From Metallyticus violacea (Eukaryota; Arthropoda; Insecta; Mantodea; Metallyticidae), in the NCBI GenBank assembly GCA_030762175.1, contig CM060830.1, positions 49,871,001-49,935,000 on the forward strand: DNA of 64,000 bases, in the 5' to 3' direction. A program made the position numbers and the translations under genes. Below, piece by piece: positions 22,972 to 34,089 of this stretch (the stretch's first letter is position 1; each line of letters opens with the position of its first letter). The notes beneath the pieces are model-generated. The model saw only the letters and a list, made by a program, of their open reading frames with translations, made no database searches and had not been told where the DNA came from.

Positions 22972-23281
22972 AATAAATAATTAATAAACTTATTTGTTTT
23001 ATTTATGGATGCTCTTTAACATCTCAGGTCATCGGCATCCCGTTCAATTCACGGCGTGAAACGACCGATAAATTTTGCTCAGAAACCTCTTTTTTCAGGT
23101 TAGAAGTTCTTTTTTGTGCCGTAAATCTACGACTCGGGACCCGTAGCTTTACTTTCCTTTCGAAGGAAGCCGTGCTTAGGATTTTTACACCTCGATCCGG
23201 GTCAGGTTTGAACCGGCGATCTTAGGTTTAGGAGGCAGGTATGATAACCATTACATCACCAGGACCGACTTAATACTTTTA
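22972..23281 (-). repeat. SINE family A with 9-bp target-site duplication
   Basis: The element body is about 22995-23269. ATACTTTTA occurs at 22972-22980 and again at 23273-23281. An A/T-rich stretch of about 14 bases between the left repeat and the tail would be the 3' A-rich tail in the minus orientation. The B box is slightly altered (GCCGGTTCAAACCTGACC on the minus strand). Confidence 0.85.
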
Positions 23282-23825
23282 GAAATATCATTGAAATGTA
23301 AACAATGAATTATTTTAAAGATGTAAGTATGAACTATAATGAATGACCCCCCCCCCCTAAAAAAATTGACATTTGTTTCAGATATTTGACCTACCGGCGC
23401 CCTTAAGGCGTTTTATGTACCATAATAACGGCGCCAGCTCTTCGGCTAATAGCTACCAACAAATACCTTTTTTATCACTTGGCACTGGCATCAGGTTTTT
23501 AGTTGACGTTAAAAGTTTTTAATGGGCTTTTGCAAAGAGAGTGCTTAAAGTGAACGACGCATTATCGTCACTCATATTTTATGTACCGCATTTGTTATTG
23601 CTAAATTGACGGATACGAACATGTAACGACTGCAACAATGTAGACAACTGTTCGGCTGTGAAATGTCGCTGCGGTTTTATAGTCGTTTTGCATTACTGAT
23701 ATAAGTTGTCTTTAACTCATAGTTTGGAAATGTTGTGTTTTTGTGTTTCTCGCTATGAATAAAGCAACAATCCTATATCCAAAAAAGGTACACTTTTTTT
23801 TTCTGTTAAATAGGTGTATGTGGGG
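23282..23825. other. No gene seen
   Basis: It contains a C-run at about 23347-23357. Otherwise it is mixed single-copy-looking sequence. Confidence 0.35.
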
Positions 23826-23827
23826 AC

Positions 23828-23905
23828 AGTCTGAAAATTCTTGAAGGGAATGCATTTTATTTTTCTGCATAATCCCCCTGAAGGTCAGAAGATTGATTTC
23901 AACTA
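23828..23905 (-). pseudogene. Mariner 3'-end fragment (minus)
   Basis: The minus strand reads L-Q-G-D-Y-A-E-K-stop, the diagnostic mariner C-terminus. It is followed outward by AATGCATTCCCTTCAAG and TTTTCAGACTGTCCC, which resembles a mariner terminal inverted repeat. Only the last part of the gene is present. A plus-strand mariner fragment faces it from 23990. Confidence 0.5.
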
Positions 23906-23984
23906 TGCATTAATATTATTATCCTGCCTTTGAAGGTTATTCCCCCCTCCGAAAAGTCTCCAAACTTTGTGTATCGCTAATATA

Positions 23985-24368
23985 CAAATATTTCTTCAGA
24001 CGTCTCTAAGAAAATATGAGAAAGAAGTGGCTGGGCTGTGGACTCTGTTACAGGTAACGCACCAGCACTTGGTGTTGCTTGTTTGCGACTTTTGCGAGAA
24101 AAACGAGATGGTTATTCTTCCCCAGCCTCCTTACTCTCCTAACTTAGCACCTGCGGACGATTTTTTTTTTTTTATTTCCAAAGTTGAAATGTACTGTGAA
24201 AAAGCGAAGATTTGACTCAGCTGAGATAAAACAAAAATCGCGAAAAATGATATCATGGCGGCTTTTAGCAGCTAAAATGTCGTTGGGAGAGATTGCTGCT
24301 AGGAAGACGAAGCTTAATAAGATGCAGGTAAGCACAAATTAAAAAAAAAGTTCAGTTATTTTGTGAAC
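23985..24368 (+). pseudogene. Mariner-like transposase, C-terminal third
   Basis: It contains L-L-V-C-D-F-C-E-K-N, then the signature P-Y-S-P-N-L-A-P-A-D-D just before the third catalytic position. A T-run interrupts F-F-F-F and is followed by S-K-V-E-M-Y-C-E-K and, one frame over, R-F-D-S-A-E-I-K-Q-K-S, matching the family's F-x-S-A-E-E-I-K block. A final stretch ends at about 24368 with TGTGAACAGATCTCAC, similar to a mariner terminus. The first two catalytic blocks are absent. Confidence 0.7.
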
Positions 24369-24369
24369 A

Positions 24370-24650
24370 GATCTCACGGATGCCGAAGTCGTTAGGGCGC
24401 GGATCGTGAGTGGGAGGTCTGAGATTCGAATCCCGCCAGGACCGCCCTTCCTGACTGAGGTTTATTCCAGGTTTTCCTCAATCTTCATAAATGACAAATG
24501 CCGGGGGGGTGCCCTAAATTTAAGCCTGGGACGCTTCCTTCCTTAAAAATCCTTTCCCAATTTATAATTTCATCTCGTGTATCATCAGTGTCCACCGCCT
24601 GTGGTGCCTCAGTAGTAAAAACGGGCGTGAAACATTATTAATAAAAAATA
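24370..24650 (+). repeat. SINE family B, full length
   Basis: The tRNA-like head has GCCGAAGTCGTTAGGGCGCG (A-box region) and GAGATTCGAATCCCGCC (B box). The body has CTGACTGAGGTTTATTCCAG, AAATGCCGGGGGGGTGCCC and GACGCTTCCTTCCTTAAAAA. The 3' end is TCATCAGTGTCCACCGCCTG, then TGGTGCCTCAGTAG, AAACGGGCGTGAAACATTA and an A-rich tail. Other copies: 9515-9643 (-), 43130-43362 (-), 43418-43529 (-), 58737-58920 (+). Confidence 0.85.
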
Positions 24651-24989
24651 TATTAGTTCTAGCTTCAGTCCAAGCAATTTCTTTGGAATGGATGTATAAA
24701 GCCAAGAAAGTATTAGGGCTTCATTTTTATTGCAGTAGCGTTGAATCAACCTAGAAGATCAGAAAAGTAAATTATCCTTAACAAATTTAAAACGACTGGT
24801 TGAAAATAAAGCCAGAGCTATAGCTGAAATTTTTAATGTACCAGATTATTTTCCTCCAAAAAACATAAACTCCACTGTATTACTCCGAGTGAACATTTAA
24901 GCATTTCAAACTCCCGCAATGGAAATATACATCCTTTGAGAAGGTGCTGACATTTGTCAACAGCTGGTATGGCCTGCTGAATGGAAGGA

Positions 24990-25790
24990 TAATTGATATA
25001 ATGTAGTGGCGACTTTACTGTGTGCACTGTCTAAGTGCAGCGATCAGAGATTTATTTTTAGAGGGTGTGAAACCTCGAGAAATTCGTGGAAGGGTTTTGG
25101 AAAGGCATGGAGATGGCAGTATTAGCGAGAGAAGAATGTATGAGTGGACAAATACGTTTAAAAGCGGACATACGTCAGTCGTTGTTGAGCAACGCTCTGG
25201 TCGTTCCAGCACGGCCATAACGACTTGAGATGAGACTGTGAGACGCGCTGACGCCATGTCCGAGAAAACTGGCATGTTTCTTTAGAGGTTTTAGCAAGGG
25301 AATTTATCAATATCGGGTTGTAACGAGAGGTTCTCCGTTATGAGGCAATCTTCAGAATGGTGATCCTCGTCTTCTCCGACCAAGTAAAAGTTTAAGCCTT
25401 AGCCCTCCGTCGGAAAGGTCTCTATCACTTTCTACTGGGTTATGAATAGGCCAATTTTGAACCACTATCAAGAAAGGCGTGAAACAGTGAATATGCCCAT
25501 GTAACGCAATGCCGAAGCCTACAATATGTAATCGTTCCAGAGGTCCTTTGACTAGAGACGTTCTTATCTTTCACGACAACGAGCGCCCTCATACCGCCGC
25601 CGCAACTCTCAATGTCATTCGGAGATTCCCTACAGCCCTGATCTTATTCCTTCGTACTACCATGTGTTTGAACCCTGAAGGTCGCTTTCAGGGGATGACG
25701 AGGTCATTCTTGGTTGAAGACATGACCAAAATCATAGGTGTAACGGTGTGAAAAATGGAAAGTATTTGTATCTCTGATTGAAAAGTATAT
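24990..25790 (+). pseudogene. Mariner-like transposase, nearly full span, degraded
   Basis: The N-terminal half is well preserved: S-A-A-I-R-D-L-F-L-E-G-V-K-P-R-E-I and R-R-M-Y-E-W-T-N-T-F-K-S-G are helix-turn-helix blocks, followed by Q-R-S-G-R-S-S-T, then a stop (TGA after I-T-T at about 25229). Frames then shift through D-E-T-V-R-R-A-D-A-M. Around 25575-25605 the second catalytic block is intact as F-H-D-N-E-R-P-H-T-A. After another shift Y-S-P-D-L-I-P-S-Y-Y-H marks the third catalytic region, with Y in place of the third Asp. The first catalytic T-D-E block is missing between about 25330 and 25510. It is inactive. Confidence 0.85.
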
Positions 25791-26175
25791 TTCAAAAAAT
25801 AGTTTGCTGTACTTTTTTTAAATAACTTTTTACTTTGTAAACAAATAAAGGTTTTGGAATTAGAAAGTGTTAATGCAACACAGGGCTGGTTTCTTCTATC
25901 ATTCTTCAAATGGTGTAAAGGTTTTATGTTGCATGTAAGAAACTTGTAAGCTGTAATACCGCCACCAGGATGTTATTAAACGAAGTTCAAGCTGTGAAGC
26001 CCGTCGACTGACTTACAACTTGGCGATGTTCTTTTGTTTAATGCGGTGCTACAATTTCCCTATTCAATATCGATGGCTAATACAAGAAAGGATTTTATAT
26101 TAGGATAATAGGCGTCACTTCGGGGAATCGAGCTAGGTCGACTCCTGCAGGAAAGACGAGGTGTTTCCACACGAA

Positions 26176-26592
26176 TGTTGAATAACTCATCCAACTCTGT
26201 TTAAAGTATAAGTATTTATTAAAGGGTTTTCTTATACAGTTGGACGTGGATCCTGCAAGCAGCAAGGCTTCTCTCCTGTCTCTGAATAAATTCAGGGACC
26301 TTTTATACAATTGTAATGACCAAGGAGGGGGGATAATCACGTAGTCTAGACATAAGAGTTATTGTTAAAACACTATGAGGTTAACAGTTACCAGGTCCTG
26401 TCATCATAAGTTCTAAGAGGTGCATGGTTTGGGTTTGTTAAGCTTAAAACTAAACAATACTTCGTCAGCACAATAATTCTGTCTATCTATAACATGCACA
26501 CGTAGACATAATATTTTAAGTGAGTGGAAAAGAGGGTTGTGTATTGCTTTTGTTTATGCAAGTGTTTCTCTGAGGACCCTTTCATGTCAACA
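26176..26592 (-). mobile_element. Candidate solo LTR
   Basis: On the minus strand this 417-bp segment begins TGTTGA and ends TCAACA, a perfect short terminal inversion. It contains a TATA box TATAAAAGG near 26300 and, about 85 bases later, an AATAAA polyadenylation signal, the order expected of an LTR promoter and R region. The flanking five bases (ACGAA and TCTGG) do not match, so a target-site duplication is not preserved or the boundaries are off by some bases. No retroelement coding region lies beside it. Confidence 0.4.
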
Positions 26593-27757
26593 TCTGGGTG
26601 GCAAGACGTTACCCTTAATGTTTATTACTTCTACGTCTTACTATGTTACGGTTTATACAGTATGTTTCACTAACTAGGATATACAGTGTGCTCTTATAAA
26701 TATCGGTTACTATGTTACTATTCCTTATAATACCATGCTTTCGTTACAAAGCTGTATGATTGCCAATTTTATCTTAAAAATAAAAATGCAGCGAGCAGTA
26801 TCTCAGCGCCTTATCCTGCAGTAGATGTATTATTAGAAATTAACTTATTCTGAAACGTGTTGCTCGCGAGAGCTGATCAAGTTTCGAGGTTTAGCTGGCA
26901 AGAGTAATAAATATCATGTTTTCCCTGTAGTGCGAAAGAATTAGTGAAAATCACTGGTACTGGTTTTATTTTTTGGAAAACTAGATCCCCTTTCTCGAGA
27001 TATTGACCCCTTTTAATTGTATTGCATAACCTTACCAAACACGCATTTGAAACACTTGAGAGAAAATCCGGTTATCTTAAGTGGTTAAACTGAGATAGCC
27101 TCAGATAAGCTTCTGGTTAAACTCTATCCTGAATGTTGACCTAATTATTTTCATTCTACGAAACCAGAGATTTTAGCACATCGTAATTTACGGAATCTTT
27201 GAACTTTATCTTCGCACTTAAGAAACTGACCTAAATTCCTAATTGCTTTTGTGTGTCGATTACTATAGATTTGGAGATGTTAAGGCAGAAATGATGCCCA
27301 AAATCATTTTGACTACCTTGATTCTATAACCTTGTTTATAATGCCTTTCGGCCAAAGAGGTCACTAAATTACTAGCTGCTTAAGAACGTTGCTTTCAAAA
27401 TTCATGGGATGCGGCGGTGAAATTATGATAAAGCAATAGAAAAGTTGAAATTGTTGTCTGTCCCCCCCTTTTTTTAACAGTATTTGATCTCTCACTTTCA
27501 TAGGACCTGGCCTATCTTTGCTTCTAAGCATCAACCAGTGCCTGTATTAAAATTCAGACAAATTATTTTGTGTTATTTCATCTCCTTTGGCTTATAAAAA
27601 TTCAAAATTATTTTAATATTCAATCAAGTTAGGCCAAATTGCGAAGTTGCTGAATAGAAGTTTGCGAAGACTTTGGGTTAATGGCTTATCCCGTGCTGTA
27701 CCTAGTTTTATCCTTAAAGTGGTGAGAGGTATTGAAAGAGATGAGAAATAGTGCGTC
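26593..27757. other. No gene seen
   Basis: AT-rich DNA without recognisable motifs. No long open frame. Confidence 0.35.
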
Positions 27758-28079
27758 CTATCTCAATGTCGTCGGCCCTTGTGGTGTAGTGGTTACCATA
27801 CTTGCCTCCTAAACCCAAGATCGCGGGTTCAAACCTGGCCAGAACCGTTGGACTTTTTCGGGCGTAAAAATCCTAAGTATAGAGCTTCCTTTGGAAGGGG
27901 GAAAAAAACCGTGGGTTTCGTGTCATACATTTAGCGCGAAAAAAAAAATCTCAAGCCTGAAAAAAAGAGACCTCTTAGCAAAATTTGTCTGCCGTTCGCG
28001 CCCTGAATTGAATGGGACGCTGATGATCCTAGATGTTAAAGAGCATCCGTAAATAAACCAAACCATACTATCTTAATGT
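27758..28079 (+). repeat. SINE family A, full length, 12-bp target-site duplication
   Basis: CTATCTCAATGT (27758-27769) and CTATCTTAATGT (28068-28079) flank the element with one mismatch. The head reads TTGTGGTGTAGTGGTTACC (A box) and GCGGGTTCAAACCTGGCC (B box), the body TTTTTCGGGCGTAAAAATCC, and the tail GGGACGCTGATGATCCTAG, then CCGTAAATAAACCAAACC. This is the best-defined copy for the family limits (27770-28067, 298 bp). Confidence 0.93.
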
Positions 28080-28284
28080 AATTTGAAGGTTTTTCAGAAT
28101 GCGGTTCACAAGTGACAACTTCGTTATTTTTTTCTTCAGTTAACCTTTATTCGAAGGGCATAATGGTAACACAGTAGATGAATATAAATATTCATCGGAA
28201 TGTGAGCAACGCAGGGTTTTCCACCTAGATGGATGTATAATAGGGTAGCTTTAAGTACTTGAACTTTCCTCTTGGCTGGTTCTT

Positions 28285-28655
28285 TGTACCTAAGCCCCCA
28301 GTGAGGACACTTTTGAGTGAAAGGGATAAGGTGAGGGAGGCACAGGGTGGCCAGGATCTACGGGCGGTGACGGCGCGGACGCAAATGGGGCCCTTTAGTT
28401 GTTTCTTGGTAGAACAATCTAACGCCGCTGGAGCCCTCCCCCTGAGTTGTTCCCTGTCCAAAAGATCCGCTTCCATTCCAGACGCCTGGGCAGAAAACTT
28501 TCACATGTCTCAGCCCTTCGATAAGATATGGGATAGAGGAAAATTCGTGGAATGTAAATATCCAACCCAGTATTCTCCTAAGTGACCAGGAGAAACCACG
28601 AAAAATGCAACAATTACCGACCCAGCGGGAATTCCACTCACTCGGCTCTTTTTTC
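28285..28655 (-). repeat. tRNA-headed SINE, family E, copy 2
   Basis: It shares with 15551-15970 the landmarks AAGGGATAAGGTGAGGGAGG, CAGGATCTACGGGCGGT, GAATGTAAATATCCAACCC and CTAAGTGACCAGGAGAAACC. The head end at the right has a poor B box. Overlapping frames of 83-110 codons on both strands arise inside the repeat and are not genes. Confidence 0.7.
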
Positions 28656-31535
28656 CACCCAGAAGAAATATAAATTTTAATAAAGAACAATGTATGAGTT
28701 TTAATAGCTCGTTTTGTATTTTAACGCCAGCAAACGTAGAATGGTACAAGACAAACGCAAAGAACGCTCTAAACATGCAAAGAAACATAAGCGCGATATC
28801 TGCCAAGCGTCATCAGTTTGAAGATGAGCCTGTAATGTTTGAAAAAACAAAAGACTGCTGTGCAAGCCGTACTTTCACACGTTCCTAACTGTAATAAACG
28901 CATAGGCTTCAACCAGAGACAATTCTCGGCTCTTAAAGCTAACATAAGCTTTAATTTACAGTTAATTTCATAAATTTGCTTCTGAAAACACGTCTTGAAA
29001 GTACAAATGTTGTAGAAAAAGTATGATTAACACGTTTAATAAAGCTGGGAACAAACATAATATTAATCTTTCGGAATTGCGAGAATGTTCGCTGGTTTTC
29101 ATTACGAACGTTGCAATTTATCAAGGAGATAATGCGCGTGAAACGCACAGTATCCTGTTTTCGGAATTCGCGAAATGATTTAATGCAGTTTATACCGACC
29201 AACTCGAAAAACCACGTATAACTTTAGAATGCCTAGAATGTCAGCGCCCCCAAATTTATGCGATTTATGTAGTGTGTTGTATTGGCTATTTTGTCGTCTT
29301 TCATTAAGGGTAAAAGTTGGTTAAAGCGGAAATCAGTACACACCGATGTTGTTTCGATCGATGAAACATCGGTATATCAAATAGTTAATCACAGCTTGTG
29401 GAGGATAGGAAGAATCAATCTAGAAAATTCGGATCGCCGCTGGTATCTTAGGCCTTAAGTGTCGTAACCAACTGAGCTACCGTATCCGATTCCTAGTACA
29501 TCTAATCTGACTCTATGCATATATGCGCTAAGCTTTCTCTGCATTATTAAGCAGAGATTCGGAATGGAAGATTTCAGACACATGTCTACGAATTTTCCGC
29601 TCTCGTATCATATTTCATTCCATTGGTTCTTTTAAGAGGGTCGAAAGTTTCAAGGCGAGATGGGCTAGTGCGGTGTGACGGTGGCTTGCACGTTCGGAAG
29701 ATTTCTGCCCCTACGCTATAGAAGCTTTCTGCTATGGAAATGTTCTGGGGGGACTCTCCGTCTCACCAGGACGTTCTAACATTCTAATCTCATCTAGTTT
29801 TGTTTTCTTAAAGTCAATAAGTATAGTTCGATTTTAAAATATGTAACTTTGTGCTAGAAATACACTTTCTAATGTTTTTGAAAGCTTTGCGCGTGTTGCA
29901 TTGATGAATTCTTATCTAAACATCAATTAGTGAAAACAGGGCATCAATAGCTGTTTTCGTTTCAGTAATATTGGATGTAGTGGTTATAGATGATTCATTC
30001 TGTGTGATAAAATGCTAGAGGTTAAAAAAGAAAAAGAAGAGAGAGGGGGGATAAAGAAGAAAGAAGGGAGAAATACAGGGGAGCATTATTATTTAATAAG
30101 AAGCTCTACTATGTTTCATTCCGATTTTTGTTTAAAGAGACTGGTTAGCCAATCAGAATCACTTCCTCCACGTTCGTTTGTTGACGATTTTAAGTTACGA
30201 TGAACAAGAGTATTGGGTCACAGTATAACATGCAACAATACATAGTACTAAGTTACAGAACTTAAATTGTTATGAAGTAAAATATTTGTAATACTAATGG
30301 CATCAATGTTAGAGAATTAAATCTTATGCACAAAAGTTCTGAACATATATGAATTTATCTGAGATTCTCTTCACAGTGATTCATGGTACCAGTAGGTAAT
30401 TCAGTTGATTAAATAAATATATAACATGTCCTAAATGGGTGTAAGTACATTCTTTAATTTTATACTGCACTGTAAATGTTAAATTTAAATTTTTATATTC
30501 CTGAAGAGCACTCTAAAATCTACGCACATCATTAGCTTCCCAGAGGCCTGGTTGTGGCAGATCAGCGCGTAGCACAAGAATTTCCTGGAACGCAGAATGG
30601 AGGTACCGTTAAGTGAAGCGGGTGCAAAGTCTGAATGCACTGCTGTAGGGCACACGCTGCAGTGAAGATGTGGCGAGATGGCTACAGTCAAGGTCGACTT
30701 GATCCAGAAGGGTCAACAGTTTGTATTAGAAAACACGATACAAATCGGCGACCTCATGTGCCTGTCCAATAATAACTGCCACTTGTTTCATCTTCAGAGA
30801 GGTTGCCAATTACTTGTCTTCTTTTATGGAGTAGAGTATTGTTTGTATGCAAAGATCTGCAAAATACATTCCCTCCAAGACCGTCCGTTATTTATAAGAA
30901 TTAAATTAGCCACGAAATATAGCAAGCAGAAAGTCGCTTTAAATCTCTAGTTGATCATTTTAAGGTAATCTGGGTTCAAAAATAAACTTAAAAAGAACAA
31001 CGGCATCTCCGAATTACAAACTGTGGATCAGATCAATTGGCATCAGTTTACCATTTCCTCATGGGTCACTTTGTGACTGGGGGGAGGGGAATTGTTGTGT
31101 AACACATTTTAAACAAAGAACTTGGAAGCATCGGTGTAACCAGAGTGATTGAAAGGTTGCAACTTCCGGTAACATAGGTTTCGTAAAATTATCTAGTACT
31201 ACAATGTCTTCATTTCACTGCGTAATCAAGTCAACACGCCACGCGCGAGAAACTGTTGACCTTAACGGACCATCATTGCACAGTGGACTGCTGGGAGTGA
31301 GTCATAGTATTACGTTGAAGTAACAGGTTAAACATATTGTGTACTAAGTACGAACTTTGTGTTAGAATTTGCCTTAGAGCAGAGAATTTTGGATTAATTT
31401 GTATAAAAGAAATACTTGGTGATGGATTTTCAATTCCATATTAGTGATGAAAGTTTGAATCCAAGTTACTCTCATTGACAAGAGACCACCAAACATAAAA
31501 AAAACTTGATGAGGATGGTTTTCGATTAGAGAATT
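28656..31535. other. Mostly featureless; one tRNA-like head
   Basis: At about 29440-29495 (-) the sequence GGATACGGTAGCTCAGTTGG, then TTACGACACTTAAGGC, looks like a tRNA acceptor, D-arm and anticodon region. The T-arm is degenerate, so it is a SINE head or tRNA relic. A small hairpin (ACCGATGTTGTTTC ... GAAACATCGGT) lies at 29342-29373. Open frames at 30012-30203 and 30485-30950 were not recognised. Confidence 0.35.
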
Positions 31536-31829
31536 CTAATGTGTTGCTTTGCTTTATTCGCCGACGCTCTTTAACATCTCAGGTCATCAGCGTCCTATTC
31601 AATTCAGGGCGTGAAACGGCCGACAAATTTTGATCAGAGGCATCTTTTTTTCATGCTTGAGGTTCTTTTACATGCCGCAAATCTACGACACCCGGCTTTA
31701 CTTCCCTTCCAAAGAAAGCCATACTTGGGATTTTTATGCCATCAACACAGCCGGGATTGAACCTCACCATCTTGGGTTTACGCGGCAAGTGTGGTTACCG
31801 CTAGACCATCAGGACCGACCTAATGGTGT
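31536..31829 (-). repeat. SINE family A with target-site duplication
   Basis: CTAATGTGTT (31536-31545) and CTAATGGTGT (31820-31829) flank the element. The tail complement reads GACGCTCTTTAACATCTCAG and the B-box complement GCCGGGATTGAACCTCACC. A deletion shortens the region around CGACACCCGGCTTTAC. An open frame of 149 codons crossing it (31630-32079) is spurious. Confidence 0.88.
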
Positions 31830-31973
31830 AACAATAGATGTGTGCACAAAAAGAATAAGTGCTGCAAGTGGTTTATCAATCGTGTACATGGAGGACTTTT
31901 TGGTTTTATTATTTTTTTTTTTTTTTTTAACTTTTTTCATAGAAGCAGTTCATTTCACTTTCTCAAGATATGT

Positions 31974-31997
31974 TAACACACACACACACACACACAA
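31974..31997. repeat. (CA)n microsatellite
   Basis: About ten CA units, preceded by a T-run at about 31912-31928. Confidence 0.9.
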
Positions 31998-34085
31998 TAG
32001 TCCTAGTAGATTAATTCAAATTCCGCATTACGGCCAAAAAATAGGCCAATGTTGTATGAACCGGACCGATATTTTATAAATGCACATTCACTGCTCACTG
32101 ATACATAAATAAACCACTAAATCCATTTTTTTCTTCTTTTTCTTATTCGATACTCGCTAAAGAAACACGGATGTTTCATGCAAGATGGTGCGCGTTCATA
32201 CAGCTTATGAAACTATCTGAGCATTACCTTATGTATGGGGGAAGAAAATGAGGAAGGCTAATATTATTGTTTCGGTTTCCTAGATTTAAATCCGTGCGTT
32301 TGTGGGTTAAAATAAAGTGTATGCGGACAATCCATGTTATCTGGAAGCATCAAAACAAAATATCTGCCAGTATTTATAAACGACGAATCTGAAAGGGACA
32401 TTTCACAAACAGCCAGCTCTTGAGCATGGCTGAAGCAGTGAAACTTTCTACTCCAACCTGCCAATCTAATTACTCCATTTATTTTGCCGCATGTTATATT
32501 TTTTAAAATAAACACAGGCCCTTCCATCATTTAAAATAGCAACATATTTATTCATTCTTCCATATTTGTCACGATTTATCATGCTTGTTTTTAGACATGT
32601 GTATTTTGCCCATCACGTAACCTATCGACCTCGAGTGAGCGGATCAAGCTGCTGTATAAATCGAGACCCTGATGAATAGATGGCATAATATAAAACGCTT
32701 GCAGATTGGCAAGTTATGACAGTAAATTATTATTTAGCGTTAGCACAGTAAAACAAGAAGAATTATTCTTGTGACAGTATCACCAGAAGTATTGAGTTCG
32801 TCTCACCTCCAGGTCCTCAGGGGATAAGGTTCCTTTCTGAATCTGAAGTTCATTTGCACCGATAATCTTTGGTTCCGAAAACCTTGCATAAGTCAGCAAG
32901 GGACACCGCGAAGAAGGAAACGACTTCCGGCCATCTTCATTTTCTGCACACGAAGCGCTTACATTCTGATATCCTGGCTTTGTTCGGCTTAAAGCGGTGG
33001 CTGCTGTTTAAAACCGGTTTTTACCATTCTTAAGCGTGTCTGCCTCGATATGCATAATAAAAAAGTGGGCTACTTTCTTTATGCCACCTGCTATTTGAAT
33101 GTGAGAAGGCGCGGTATTTTAGCGAGTCACTTTTTTATCTCTCGGGTGGGGAAAAGGAAACTTGAGATATACTTGCCGATAATAATTATATCTAGTAGGT
33201 ATATGCAACTTTTATAAGGGTTTTCCCTCTATTTCCTATAACCAAATTCTTGATTCAAAGTACAGTAATATCAGTTCTAGTTTACGATTAAAGAAGGACC
33301 TTTTGTTCTTGACATTAATTAAGCTATATTTAGATTAAAACAGTTTTCAAGTATTTTAGGATAACTTATTGGTAAATGTCTTCTTTAATGGTGTTCAACA
33401 ATGGAGTATTACATACAATGAAATTGATGTACATTGGGAAAGAATTTTGGAAGGGTTTAAGGTACTACTCCGCCATTTTCCTTTGATGAGGATTGAGGGA
33501 AAATTTAATAATAACAAATACACACTCAGGAACAACATCCTTGACTTCCCTTTCACTAGTACCTGAACATTCTCAGCCACCTCTGGCAGAGTGTAAATGC
33601 AATTAATTGCTTAGATTATGGCAAGCACTTTGGATTAGGGAATCATCAAATTTCAAAAGTTGTAGCATTTAAAGGACCAGTAAGTAACTGGCTATGTATT
33701 GATGTAGTTCCCGCGCTCATAACGTTATAACATGCTGTACATTAAAGCTACTGCAACATGCCCTCAAGCAGTTCCTTCTCCGGGTGAATACTCAAGCAAG
33801 CGCTGTTGCCTCAGTTCCAACGAAGGCCCATCATTCATACGTAGGGTTGGAAATCGATAATATAAGTTATACACATTTACGTTGTCTGATTGTTTATCTA
33901 CTGTGCTTATTAGTCTCTTTTGCTATTATTTCTATTTGTATTAAGCTAGGATTATAAAATGCAAGCATTATGAACTTAAGTCGCGATTTTCGTACCTTAA
34001 TTTTTGCCGTAAGAGCCACTTCCTGCCGTACATATAAACTGGAAGGGGGCTATCATGAACAAAAATATTCTTCATTTTTTTTTTT
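31998..34085. other. No gene recognised
   Basis: A minus-strand open frame of 88 codons (32264-32530) has protein-like composition but no family I know and no convincing splice context. The rest is AT-rich with a T-run at about 34072-34086. Confidence 0.35.
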
Positions 34086-34089
34086 TTGA

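Noticed and set aside
27780..27850. tRNA-like sequence with good A and B boxes
   Set aside because: It is the head of a family A SINE flanked by a target-site duplication. The same applies to the heads at 22131-22417, 24370-24650, 46437 and 58737, so no true tRNA gene is called.
28259..28806. Overlapping frames of 83-110 codons on both strands
   Set aside because: They lie in a family E repeat copy; homologous frames at 15429-15836 are also disrupted and differ in sequence.
31630..32079. 149-codon plus-strand frame
   Set aside because: It runs through the antisense of a family A SINE, a T-run and a (CA)n tract.
32264..32530. 88-codon minus-strand frame with protein-like composition
   Set aside because: No known motif, no convincing donor or acceptor, and no second exon nearby.
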